Assembly: GCA_028095005.1 (NCBI GenBank)
Contig: CM051459.1
Location: forward strand, 18,586,699-18,650,698
DNA: 64,000 nt
Direction: 5' to 3'
From: Rhynchospora pubera
Lineage: Eukaryota; Streptophyta; Magnoliopsida; Poales; Cyperaceae
The notes beneath the pieces were generated by a model, which saw nothing but the letters and a program-made list of their open reading frames with translations, was not told where the DNA came from and did no database searches. Shown one piece after another: positions 24,752-35,064 of this stretch (positions are counted from its first letter, which is position 1; each line of letters begins with the position of its first letter). A program made the position numbers and the translations under genes.

Positions 24752-25988
24752 GAAATTATAACCACCATCGCGATTTATGCAATCGCTACCATCGCTGACC
24801 TCAATTTCCCTCCCGCGCGCTCCCCTCCTCTTCAGATGCGCTCTCCTCCCCTCCCGCGCGCTCCCCTCCTTCCCTAGCGTGTTCATCTTCTCCACCTCTT
24901 CTCTTCCCTTCTCTGCCACACCCCCCTCCGTCCCTCTTCACTCTCCTTCTACCTCCGTGTCTTTTCTTCTCTTCTCTGTCTTTTCTCTGACAAGCAAGAA
25001 AACAAATTGAACATATAGAATAACAAATTGAACATATGAATGAACAAAGTGAACATATACACCAACAAAGTGAGACATAAAATAAACACAGAACTCTGAA
25101 GCACAGCAAAACAAATTGAACACATAGAAGTAACAAATTGAACATATAGAATAACAAATTGAACATATAGAATAACAAATTGAACATATAAATGAACAAA
25201 GTGAACATATACACATAAATCTGACAAGCAAGAAAACAAATTGAACATATAGAATAACAAATTGAACATATGAATGAACAAAGTGAACATATACACCAAC
25301 AAAGTGAGACATAAAATAAACACAGAAATCTGACGAACAGCAGAACAAATTGAACACATAGAAATAACAAATTGAACAGATGAATGAACAAAGTGAACAT
25401 ATACACTAACAAAGTGAGATATAAAATAAACACATAAATCTAACAAGCAAGAAAATAAATTGAACATATAGAATAACAAATTGAACATATGAATGAACAA
25501 AATGAACATATACACCAACAAAGTGAAACATAAAATAAATACAGAAATCTGACGCACAACAAAACAAATTGAACACATAGAAATAACAAATTGAACAGAT
25601 GAATGAACAAAGTGAACATATAAACTAACAAAGTGAGATATAAAATAAACACATAAATCTGACAAGCAACAAACAAATTGAACATATAGAATAACAAATT
25701 GAACATATGAATGAACAAAGTGAACATATACACCAACAAATTGAACATAAGGAAGAGACTGAAGAGTGCGAAGGGAGGGGGAAGGGAGAGAGATGCACAG
25801 AAGGAAGAGACTGAAGAGTGCGAAGGGAGAGGAGCGTACCCGGATGAGGAGAGGGGAGCGCTTCGCAGGGTGAGGAGAGGGCTCACTTCGCTGGAGAGAG
25901 AGGAGCCTTCGCTTCGCTGGGTTAGGAGAGGGGAGCGCTTCGAGCGATGGTAGCGATGGTAGAAATAGAGATGGTAGTAATCAATTTC
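24752..25988. mobile_element. Candidate non-autonomous TIR element carrying a minisatellite
   Basis: Sequence at 24752-24797 and the inverse of 25943-25988 align over about 46 bases. Both start GAAATT and share ATCGCTACCATCGCT. Inside are GC/CT-rich flanks (left 24800-24990, the right flank 25760-25945 being purine-rich), and the centre is a large minisatellite. The layout resembles a non-autonomous DNA transposon. I could not find a convincing target duplication, so the class is open. Confidence 0.5.
24990..25750. repeat. Higher-order minisatellite of AAATTGAACATA-type units
   Basis: Short units such as AACAAATTGAACATATAGAA and GAACAAAGTGAACATATACA are arranged in longer repeats of about 220-235 bases. 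Landmarks (A/G)ACAAGCAA recur near 24990, 25224, 25443 and 25662, giving about 3.4 copies. Because unit lengths keep frames open, all three minus-strand frames read through as Phe/Leu/Cys/Tyr-rich sequence of up to 238 codons. I regard those as artefacts of the repeat. Confidence 0.85.
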
Positions 25989-26890
25989 CATTATAATATA
26001 ATGGTGGGTGGGTCCCGTTTGCAGAAGCAGAGTCTATTTGACTTGGGGGTTGGGGCTTAATAATATTTGATGGGATTTGGATAGTTTTTTTTTTAAAAAA
26101 AAGGGAGATTTTTGTTATCTATTTTGTTTTTTGAAATTAAAGATGCATGCGGGATTTGAATTTTTAATTTGTTGGAGTCCAGTCTAATACTCTTACTAAT
26201 GAGCCACTAGGCCACATGTGGATTTGGATAAAATCATGATCCTTTAAAAATTAAATTCATAGATGATTATCGTAACTTGAAACTTTTTGAAATTCCGCAT
26301 AAAGTCGAACTATGTACGGAATTCATTCGTTTAGTAAACAAAAGTCTACACAAAAAGTCAACATACCAAAACACAAAGATAATATAATCAATGTATTACA
26401 ATTTACAATTCTATATAATTCGACACCATTTTTTTTTATAAAACCATTATTATCTTATAACGCTGATATATAATTACTTTAAGCAAAAATTAAACAAATT
26501 CGACAATGTATAATAATATAAGTAATTTTCAATTTTATTTTAATCCAACATGACTTCGGAGTTCTTCAATAAATTACTAGTAGATATTAACTCAATTATA
26601 TTATGTGGGTTACCGTAACTAATGTGTGGATTGGTTAATCAAACTTCAATTCATAAATAATAGTCAGACACGTAATGTATCCGGTGAGTTGGGCAGATTT
26701 TTTTAATCGGGGCTCGTAAGGATCAGAGGAGACGAGGATGATGGATGATTCTCCCGATGTTTTCTCTTTTTTTTTTCCGTTTTTGTAAAATTTAGTGTAA
26801 TCCACCTCTTTTCTTTCATTTCGCTCCCTCCCCTCCCTTCTGTTTTGCTCCTCTCCTACCCTCTGTCCCACCCCTCCCTCCCTAAAATGT
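25989..26890. other. Intergenic AT-rich spacer
   Basis: No gene is supported. A CT-rich stretch lies at 26800-26885, just before the next minisatellite, like the CT-rich flanks of the repeat element to its left. Confidence 0.35.
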
Positions 26891-26896
26891 TCTAGT

Positions 26897-27185
26897 TCCA
26901 AAAATAAATATTCTGGTTAATATAATAAATGTTCTAATTAATATAAATAATTATTTTAATTAATATACATAACTGTTTTAAATAATATACATAATTCTTC
27001 TAGTTAATATACATAATTGTTTTAGCTAATATACATAACTATTAGCTAATATGCATAATTATTTTACTTAATATATATAACATTTCTATTTAAATATATA
27101 ACAGTTCTAGTTAATATATACAATTGTTTCATTTAATATAATAACGGTTATATTTAATATACTAATTGTTCTAGTTAATATATAT
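26897..27185. repeat. AT-rich minisatellite of TTCTAGTTAATATACATAA-type units
   Basis: About eleven to twelve degenerate units of 20-27 bases, flanked on both sides by CT-rich sequence (26815-26885 and 27186-27260). The same unit in inverse orientation (TTAACTAGAACAATTGTTAT) reappears at about 37430-37515, beyond the gypsy element. Confidence 0.75.
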
Positions 27186-27952
27186 CACTCTCCCTCCCCA
27201 TCCCCTCCCTCTCCTCTGATTCGCTCTCCCTTTCCTGACGCTCATCCTTCCCAGATCTAATCCTCTCATTCCTAGACTTCCGAAATTAGAAGAGAAGTTA
27301 TTAACGTATTTTTTAAAAATGAAAGAAGATGACGGGATAATAGAATAAGAGGGATGACGGAAAACAATTTTGATTTTTTTTATAGCAACGAAGTACTCAT
27401 CTTTTTCTTTTATTTAAATAAACATACTTGGAACAGATAAAGTCAATCTATTAGGCCCTGATTATAATTTTTTTTCAAAAAAAAACACAAGATTACATTT
27501 CATTTCATTCTATTAGATTTTTTTTTATCAAAGTGAACTAACATGTCATTTGATTATAATTTCTATTAGATATAACAAATTCTGACTTCAGAAATCAATT
27601 CGATTGAAATGAAGTGAAATGAAATCCCGCCTGAAAAATATTTGGGAAACAAATTTTGATCAAAGCCTTGGTATATGTAAAATTGTAAACTGAAATCAAA
27701 GAAATTATAGAAGTTTCAGGCAAACTCAAAATGTTAGCTGTTGTTTTGAAACAGATAATAAAATCCCCAATCCCTAAACCACTTAGTAATATGCATTTAT
27801 TAACAACAAATAACTATATTTTTGTAGGATCATGATTCGTCAGGAGAGCAATACACAAAAAATGAAAAAACGATGAGTAGTTTGAAGTTACAAAATTTGC
27901 ACCTATATATTTTGATAAATCTGTCGATCATTAAATAATTTAGCTAGCTATT

Positions 27953-29593
27953 TGATATCGTCATTATTTGTAGGCATTTGGACCGTACTTGGCACTCAAA
28001 TAACACTCAAACCATTGAATTATTCAATAGATTGCTATGATTTCCAAGGAATTGGCTCTACCGTCGTTTCTTCTCTCATTTTACAGGACTTTTATGATTT
28101 CTGATGATTTTGGAGCATATAGATGGATTCCCGATATAGCACGCACGCTAGACGACTCATTCCTAGCATTGGAGGCTCTTTTCTCTCTCCTGGTCGACCC
28201 GAATAATCATCTGGTCGATCCGACCAGCACCTATGGCAGCCAGGCGTCATTTTCTCTCTCCTGTTCGACCCGACCACAAGTCTGTTCGATCCGACCAGTA
28301 CCTATGGCAGCCAGGCGTCATTTTCTCTCTCCTGGTCGACCCGACCACAAGCCTGTTCGATCCGACTGGGCATCACAACAGCAGACTTGTGCAGCTGTCC
28401 TTTCTCTCTCCTGTTCGGTTCGACTGCACACCTGTTCGGTTTGACCAGGGTGCCGCCATATCACATAAGGCAATATTTTTTACATAGAAACTGATGGAAA
28501 TGGCAATTTCTTGCGCCCTGGTGCCCTAGCCTTCCATCCTTGCGACCTAGGACATTCATATATACACCTCTAGACCTGAAGGAAAGGCAGACAACCTTCC
28601 ATACCACAAATTCCACTTTCCATAGGCGTTTTTCTCTCTTCCACCATTGGAGATCATCAAAGCTTGGTCCTTTGAAGCAACGGCAGCAAGGAGACGAGTT
28701 TGGTGACCATCTTGCAACACACCACTGCCTAGAGATCATAGTTCGAAAGCATAAAGGAGTATTCGGTTTATTCTTCTATGTTTTCTTCTCTATTTTCAAT
28801 GGGCTTGTATCTTGTTATTTCTATGCAATTTGTTGTGTGTTTTAGTACTATGTTAGGCTAAATATATGTAGTCTTAGGGGTAAGGTAGTAACTAGGTTTG
28901 GATGTTGTGATTTGACTTGATATGATATGATATGTTTTGTTGATTTGTTTTGTTGAGAATTATTATAATTGCTTGTTTGAATTGCTTGGTTAAGTCTAAT
29001 TAACTTCTAGATGAATGGCCACATTTAGTTAAGTTCTAACGTTAGGTTAATCAAGATAATTTAGATAAAGTATTTGGGATAAATCGTAGATCCGAAAGGG
29101 GAGATTAGTTGGCACCAAAAGTGTAACTTTTAGACAAGTCCAAAAGACCTCTAGATATCCTTACGAACTCCAACAAACAAGTTTAAATTGATTGAATTCT
29201 ATACCAAAAGTTGTGAACCAATCGAGTTAATTAGGTTAGGTTGTGATTTAACCAGTTTTTAGTCCAACAAGCGACAGCTGAGGTTTAGAATATCTAGGTT
29301 TGACCAACAAACCCTAGCACAAGGCATAAAGTATCATAAAAGGTCAAAACCACACACTTATACCATCTGTCGAACCGAACAGAGCGGTATACGCTTGAAA
29401 AACACTGTTTGATGCACGAAAGTGATAAGTTCTGTGTTCTAGAGTCCAAACCAAGGTGAAATCTGAACCCTAAGACGCTTTTTATACTGTTTGAAAACCC
29501 AAAAACTTTACTTTAGTTGTTTACATTATTTTAATAGACAAAAACAACCAAAAATATCTACTTTATTGCACTTAGATTTATTTCAACTATTTC
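27953..29593 (+). repeat. Inverted LTR copy at the left end of the gypsy element
   Basis: This is the reverse complement of 36887-35224 of the right LTR. It is missing 22 bases where two palindromes are adjacent in the right copy (35437-35481); only one fused palindrome remains near 29370-29386. Otherwise it is nearly identical. It opens TGATATCGTC at 27953 and breaks off at 29593 inside TTTC, a tetranucleotide shared with the gag fragment that follows. Confidence 0.9.
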
Positions 29594-30025
29594 CATAGAA
29601 CGGATTTTGTTGCACAAGTACGACGTGGTTGGGAGCGATCTGCATGTTGTTAGCAGCGATGCCTGGAATCACCACTGGTCCGCCCACGTTTCTTGCGCTG
29701 GGAACTCCAAACTCCATAAGAGTCCTTTCACGATCTTCCTCATCTTCGTTGTCGGAGTTATTGATGCTCCCTTCATCTTCTTGGGTCCATCGACGACGCT
29801 CATTGTCAAAATCCCTCCATTGACCCGCTAGGAGGGTCCGATCAGCTGTCAATCGAGCCTCTCTTTGCTCAAGTTGGAGGCGGAGGTCCTCCAATTCTTG
29901 TGTGCGCTGGGCAATGGCCTCGGGAGTGAGTTGGTCGGCCATTGCGAAGTTTTCTTCTCTCTGTTTAGAGGTCTGGTCGGATTGAACAGAGGTCTGGTCG
30001 GATTGAACAGAGTACTGGTCGGATC
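29590..30025 (-). repeat. Displaced copy of the gag leader and gag start
   Basis: This is a copy of 34285-34720 of the same element, in the same orientation. It includes the ATG of the MADQL segment (at 29945) and the following residues up to the YGN region, where the frame runs into the inverted LTR. At the right end it joins LTR sequence within GTACTGGTCGGATC (30012-30025), which both partners share. Confidence 0.9.
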
Positions 30026-30360
30026 GAACAGACTTGTGGTCGGGTCGACCAGGAGAGAGAAAATGACGCCTGGCTGCCATAGGTGCTGGTCGGATCGACC
30101 AGATGATTATTCGGGTCGACCAGGAGAGAGAAAAGAGCCTCCAATGCTAGGAATGAGTCGTCTAGCGTGCGTGCTATATCGGGAATCCATCTATATGCTC
30201 TAAAATCATCAGAAATCATAAAAGTCCTGTAAAATGAGAGAAGAAACGACGGTAGAGCCAATTCCTTGGAAATCATAGCAATCTATTGAATAATTCAATG
30301 GTTTGAGTGTTATTTGAGTGCCAAGTACGGTCCAAATGCCTACAAATAATGACGATATCA
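30026..30360 (-). repeat. Partial 3' LTR (U3 start, 335 nt)
   Basis: It matches 36553-36887 of the right LTR base for base in length, with about two differences. It directly abuts the purine tract at 30363, so it is the proper start of the 3' LTR; the rest was replaced by the gag-leader copy. Confidence 0.9.
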
Positions 30361-30362
30361 AA

Positions 30363-30376
30363 TCCCCCCAAACTTA
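30363..30376 (-). promoter_or_regulatory. Polypurine tract of the gypsy element
   Basis: On the minus strand AAGTTTGGGGGGAT sits two bases before the LTR end TGATATCG. This is the expected plus-strand primer site. Confidence 0.85.
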
Positions 30377-32156
30377 AACTTTGCTTGTCCTCAAGCAACA
30401 CCCTAAGCTTAGAGTTTTGGACTGTACTTAAACCTTAAATATCAAGTTGTATCTCAAACCAATAAATATCGTGAAATCAATTGTTATGCCTAAAATTTCT
30501 CACACTTTCATCAAATGAGTCAAACAAGAATCAAAATAAAAAATCAAGTTAAGTGTTCACAACTTAATTAATGCAATTCTTGGCCCTAAGTAAAGTCTTT
30601 TCCCAAAAATTAGAACTCTAGCTTCCCTTTGATATTTCAAAAGCGATCTCAATTTCAATTACCCGTTCCTTTTCACATTCCAGAAAAATTTGTAAAGGCC
30701 TTTATCAACTTCAGAAATTTTATAATGAACTTTTCTCAAAAGCAATTTCAATTTTTCACCAATGTTTTTTTTTTCGTGCAAGTCGAGCCGTGGGGTTTTA
30801 CACCCTAGAGGATAATGCGGTATCATTGGCCTTGAGTTTGCTACTAGCACATGTCGCGCTAGGGAGGTTAGACGGGTGTTGCTCGACTATGGCCACGGTA
30901 CACTTGGGCCATAATACTCAACAACTCCTTTACCAATGCTTTCGCACCGGGTCCGGTAGAATTAAGCATGAGTTGTCCAATTATTTCTCGGTTTCTTTGA
31001 GTTGTAATTCCTAACAATTCATACCTAACCCAATACCCTCCAATTTGTGGCTAAGTTGGTGGAAAAAGGCCTCAGTGCGTCCTCGTTTTCACAGCTATTT
31101 TGATTTAGCGTCCCATTAATTTTCGCTCGTTGGTGATTCAAGCGATTAAAAAGCAATTTCAACAAGACAAAATTCATTTTACAATTTCCAAAGTCGATAA
31201 ATTTCTTTTCAAAAGTTTGTCAAATACGAATCAGTTCACTCGGCAAAAACTTATGAGAATCGACTAAGATTGTCATAACAATTCTAAGCATCCAAGATCA
31301 AGTTCAAATTTTAAAGAAAATACTCCAATTCAGTCCATTGGTGCAAGATCAAGTGTGATATCATAACATTCTAGGGTTCTTTGAGAAAATTTTTGTTTGA
31401 TTCAAAAACAAGGTTAAGCAGTGTGAGATTTAACGTTTAAAATTCAAATCGAGAGAGAATAGGCAAAACCAACTAATTTCCAAGCCAAAATCAAACCAAA
31501 TCGTGCAATTTCCATGTTCTGGTCGGATCGACCAGGTGTCTGTTCGAACCGACCAAGGAGAAAGTTAAAAACAGAAGTTTCCAAGGCTTTGGTCGGATTG
31601 ACCAGATACCTGTTCGAGCTGACCAGAGAAGCAAAAAGTTCGAAAAAATTACAAAAATTTACCAAAATCCACCAAAAGTTCGATTTTTCTCCTATTCCCT
31701 CCCCCCAAACTTAGATCAAGCATTGTCCTCAATGCATGCAATCGAATAAAAAAGTAATAGGAGGGAAAAGAGAACTTAGCCAATTTTTGCTTTCCATATG
31801 TTGATTTGCTTCTAGTTTGTTCTCTCGTTGTCCAAGACGGCTCTAATTTTTCTAGATCTTTTGATGCAATCCGTATGAGGTCGATCGGGGTTAGTTGGCT
31901 CACGTAACCCATGGTGCTCTAGCACGAATTGCATCTTCCTTCGTTTGTTCCTCAAAATTTTCCTACAAATAAACAAATATAAACATCAAATTCTATTTTT
32001 TTGTTTTTCAAATTTTTATGTATTTTTCTATTTTTTTATTTTTTTGTATTTTCTATTTGTAATGAAAAAAATCAATAAAAGAGAGAAGAGTTGAGAAATC
32101 CTTGGGTTGCCTCCCAAGAAGCGCTTGTTTTAGGTCACTAGCTTGACCATATTTCA
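30377..32156 (-). other. Noncoding 3' internal region of the gypsy element
   Basis: No reverse transcriptase, integrase or other domain can be read in any frame. It contains a second polypurine-like site (31714-31698), two pairs of the CTGGTCG-type palindrome (31518-31555 and 31591-31625) and a GGTTGCCTCCCAAGAAGCGC segment at about 32104-32123, a sequence I associate with many plant gypsy elements. The pol genes were probably lost and replaced. Confidence 0.7.
31698..31714 (-). promoter_or_regulatory. Internal polypurine-tract-like site
   Basis: Minus strand CTAAGTTTGGGGGGAGG repeats the terminal tract (AAGTTTGGGGGGAT). The sequence on its far side also resembles that beside the terminal tract (TTGTCCTCAA at 30386-30395 and about 31724-31733). 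It may act as a central plus-strand primer site or be a relic of a duplicated 3' end. Confidence 0.5.
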
Positions 32157-34961
32157 CTAGGTCTTGATCGGATCGGATCCGGAGAGCGAGACGGCGAGCG
32201 ATTTGTCATGACCCTTGTTGGCGGGGTTGGAGCACTTCAAGGCATGATCAATTGAAAAACGGAGTATCTCTCCTCCAACTCTAACCAAAATCGTCCCATC
32301 TCGGGCATCCATTTTCACACCGGCGGTTCTAAGGAAGGGGCGTCCTAAAATTATAGGCACCTCCTTGTCTTCTTCCATGTCCATCACCACGAAATCGCCC
32401 GGTATGACAAACTTATCCACTTGAACGGGCACATCTTTAATAACACCCAAGGGCAACCGCATTGAGGAATCGGCGAGCTTCAATGTCATGCATGTGGGTA
32501 TCAATTCACCAATTCCAATCTTTTCATAAACCGACTTGGGCATCAAACTAACACTAGCCCCCATATCACACAAGGCTTGCTTGATTGTTGCGTTTCCAAT
32601 AGTGCAAGGAAGAGCAAACCTACCCGGATCCTCAAGCTTTGGAGGCATTTTGCTTTTCAAAGCCTCGCTACTCTTGTGTGATAGGGCCACTGTTTTGAGC
32701 TCTTCCATGGATCTCTTGCCCGTGCATAACTCCTTCAAGAATCTTGCAAAGATCGGCACTTGAGCTATGACATCTGTGAATGGAATGTTGACCTTCAATT
32801 TCTTGAGAATCTCCCAAAAAGTTCGAAATCGTTCTTCCTCATTCTTCTTCACAAGTCGCTGAGGAAATGGGACAAGAGGCCTATAGGTTGACTCAGGTTG
32901 TTGTGCCTTCTTTCTGTCCTTGCTTTGGACCACTGTTGTGCTCTGTTCGAACCGAACAGGAGCTTGGTCGGATCGAACAGAGGGTGCGAGTGTCACGTCT
33001 TCAGCTTGTTCAGGCTCAGGAATGGTGCCTTGTGTCTGGGATGCCTCATGGAGTGGAGGGAATGACAAAACTTTCTCAAGAATCGGTTGCATCTCCCCTG
33101 GTTCCTCCTGTTCGGACCGAACGAGATTCTGGTCGGATCGAACAGAGAGGTTATTTCCTTCGTTTGGTGGGTCTTGGTACTCATTGCCGCTTCGTAGAAC
33201 GTGAATGGCTTTGATCTCTGCACTTGGGTTGACTTGTGGTTGGCTTGGAAGCTTGCCAGGTGGTCGGGAGAAGTGTGCTTCCATCATGCGCTCCAAGCGT
33301 TGTAAGGTGCTTGCACTTCCCTTAAATTCGTTGATGGTAGCCTTCAATTCGTCGGTGGTGGCCTTCAATTCATCTAACCCTAAAGCCACAGATTTGTTAA
33401 TCTTTTCTTGCTCACTCATGAATTCTTGAACAACAATTGGAATTTCTTCCCTTTCGAAAAAAGATTTCTTTTGAAATGATTGGTCTCTATTGTTGTTATT
33501 GAATTGGGCATTCCTATACAAATTTGGAGGGCTATTTTGGTACTTTGAACCGTAAGGGGGCCCATTGTGTAGGTAGTTCACTTGGGCCCCTCCGTTACCA
33601 ATTTTGGCAAGAGGACAATTGATAGATGTATGTCCTTCCTCGCCGCACGCTCCGCATTGGTTTGAATGGAGATGTGTCCCTTGAGCCGATTGGTAAGCGG
33701 CAAGTTCAGCTTCTAGCTCCTCTATCCTCGCCTCTTTAGTTGAAATTGTGTGCACTTGTTGCCTCGAATTACTTGAGTGGCGGGGAATGAGTAGAGGGTA
33801 CCATGTGTAATTTCTTGCACAATAATCAAGCAAATCTCGCCCTCGTGCCGTATCAAGTCTTTTGAATACCCCACCTGAAAGAGAATCAAGATTGATTTTA
33901 ATATTATCATAAAGTCCAGTGTAGAATGATTTAAGGAGCATCCATTCTTGAATCCCATGATGTGGGCAAGAATTTTCTAAATCCCTAAACCGTTCCCATG
34001 CATCCCTCATTGATTCACTTTGGTTTTGGGCAAAATTATTCAATTCAGCTCTAATTTTGTACGCTCTATCCGAAGGAAAATACCTATCCAAGAAGGTTTG
34101 TGCCATTTCATCCCAAGACCTAATTGACCCTTTTTTCAATGTTTTATACCATTTTTGTGCTCGGTCCTTAAGGGTGAAGTGAAATAACAATAGCCTAATT
34201 GCTTGTTGAGGAACACCATAAAACTTAATTAATCTAGTGCAATCAATAAAAGTTTGTAAGTGAGCATGGGGATCCTCTTCGTCGTTTCCATAGAACGGAT
34301 TTTGTTGCACAAGTACGACGTGGTTGGGAGCGATCTGCATGTTGTTAGCAGCGATGCCTGGAATCACCACTGGTCCGCCCACGTTTCTTGCGCTGGGAAC
34401 TCCAAACTCCATAAGAGTCCTTTCACGATCTTCCTCATCTTCGTTGTCGGAGTTATTGATGCTCCCTTCATCTTCTTGGGTCCATCGACGACGCTCATTG
34501 TCAAAATCCCTCCTTTGACCCGCTAGGAGGGTCCGATCAGCTGTCAATCGAGCCTCTCTTTGCTCAAGTTGGAGGCGGAGGTCCTCCAATTCTTGTGTGC
34601 GCTGGGCAATGGCCTCGGGAGTGAGTTGGTCGGCCATTGCGGAGTTTTCTTCTCTCTGTTTAGAGGTCTGGTCGGATTGAACAGAGGTCTGGTCGGATTG
34701 AACAGAGTACTGGTCGGATCTAACAAGGTCCTGGTCAGATCGAACAGAGCACTGGTCAGATTGAACAGAGTACTGGTCGGATCGAACAAGGCCCTGGTCA
34801 GATCGAACAGAGCACTGGTCAGATTGAACAGAGCACTGGTCAGTTCGAACAGGAGTAAAGGAGGAGGATCTGGCTTCTTCGCGGATTCTCCGGAGAAAGT
34901 CTTTGACCTTTGGGGGTGGGGACTTCTTCCTTTGCGTGTTACCTGCCAGTCCTGTAATCAA
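32157..34961 (-). CDS. Gag-protease polyprotein of the non-autonomous gypsy element
   Basis: An open frame of about 934 codons. The first ATG in a good position is 34637 (MADQLTPEAIAQ); 108 open codons precede it, starting just after an acceptor-like TTGATTACAG. That prefix is made of repeated 7-residue units of the type CSVRSDQ, encoded by a 21-base repeat containing the CTGGTCG palindrome. After the ATG come a coiled segment, a capsid-like gag core (LLLFHFTLKDRAQKWY, AWERFRDLENSCPHHG), a zinc knuckle CGACGEEGHTSINC (near 33660-33615) and a retroviral-type aspartic protease (CDMGASVSLMP, IILGRPFL). The active-site triad reads DMG rather than the usual DTG/DSG. The frame ends after the protease with no polymerase. 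SVRSDQ units recur inside at about 32945-32980 and 33110-33145. Confidence 0.85.
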   Translation of the reverse strand: MITGLAGNTQRKKSPPPKVKDFLRRIREEARSSSFTPVRTDQCSVQSDQCSVRSDQGLVRSDQYSVQSDQCSVRSDQDLVRSDQYSVQSDQTSVQSDQTSKQREENSAMADQLTPEAIAQRTQELEDLRLQLEQREARLTADRTLLAGQRRDFDNERRRWTQEDEGSINNSDNEDEEDRERTLMEFGVPSARNVGGPVVIPGIAANNMQIAPNHVVLVQQNPFYGNDEEDPHAHLQTFIDCTRLIKFYGVPQQAIRLLLFHFTLKDRAQKWYKTLKKGSIRSWDEMAQTFLDRYFPSDRAYKIRAELNNFAQNQSESMRDAWERFRDLENSCPHHGIQEWMLLKSFYTGLYDNIKINLDSLSGGVFKRLDTARGRDLLDYCARNYTWYPLLIPRHSSNSRQQVHTISTKEARIEELEAELAAYQSAQGTHLHSNQCGACGEEGHTSINCPLAKIGNGGAQVNYLHNGPPYGSKYQNSPPNLYRNAQFNNNNRDQSFQKKSFFEREEIPIVVQEFMSEQEKINKSVALGLDELKATTDELKATINEFKGSASTLQRLERMMEAHFSRPPGKLPSQPQVNPSAEIKAIHVLRSGNEYQDPPNEGNNLSVRSDQNLVRSEQEEPGEMQPILEKVLSFPPLHEASQTQGTIPEPEQAEDVTLAPSVRSDQAPVRFEQSTTVVQSKDRKKAQQPESTYRPLVPFPQRLVKKNEEERFRTFWEILKKLKVNIPFTDVIAQVPIFARFLKELCTGKRSMEELKTVALSHKSSEALKSKMPPKLEDPGRFALPCTIGNATIKQALCDMGASVSLMPKSVYEKIGIGELIPTCMTLKLADSSMRLPLGVIKDVPVQVDKFVIPGDFVVMDMEEDKEVPIILGRPFLRTAGVKMDARDGTILVRVGGEILRFSIDHALKCSNPANKGHDKSLAVSLSGSDPIKT

Positions 34962-35043
34962 GAGAGAAGAAAACGTGAGTTTAAAAAGAAAAAGAAAAGA
35001 TCTAGTCTCTTAATACTAAGATAAGGATCCAATATCAACACCG

Positions 35044-35061
35044 TCCCCGGCAACGGCGCCA
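35044..35061 (-). promoter_or_regulatory. Primer binding site of the gypsy element
   Basis: The minus strand TGGCGCCGTTGCCGGGGA is complementary to the 3' end of plant Asp tRNA including CCA, and starts three bases after the 5' LTR. The Athila-like element at 61194 uses the same site. Confidence 0.9.
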
Positions 35062-35064
35062 ATT

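Noticed and set aside
24801..25665. Long minus-strand frames (139-238 codons) rich in Phe, Leu, Cys and Tyr, possibly a membrane protein
   Set aside because: They are translations of the AAATTGAACATA-type minisatellite. All three frames are open for the same reason and no non-repeat domain is present.
24990..25750. CRISPR-like array
   Set aside because: Repeats are AT-rich and degenerate with no unique spacers, and the context is a plant nuclear genome; it is a minisatellite.
28037..28487. Frames inside the gypsy LTR, with equivalents at 36353-36803 and 29965-30276
   Set aside because: They occur in each LTR copy, overlap palindromic repeats and show no protein motif, so they are LTR by-products.
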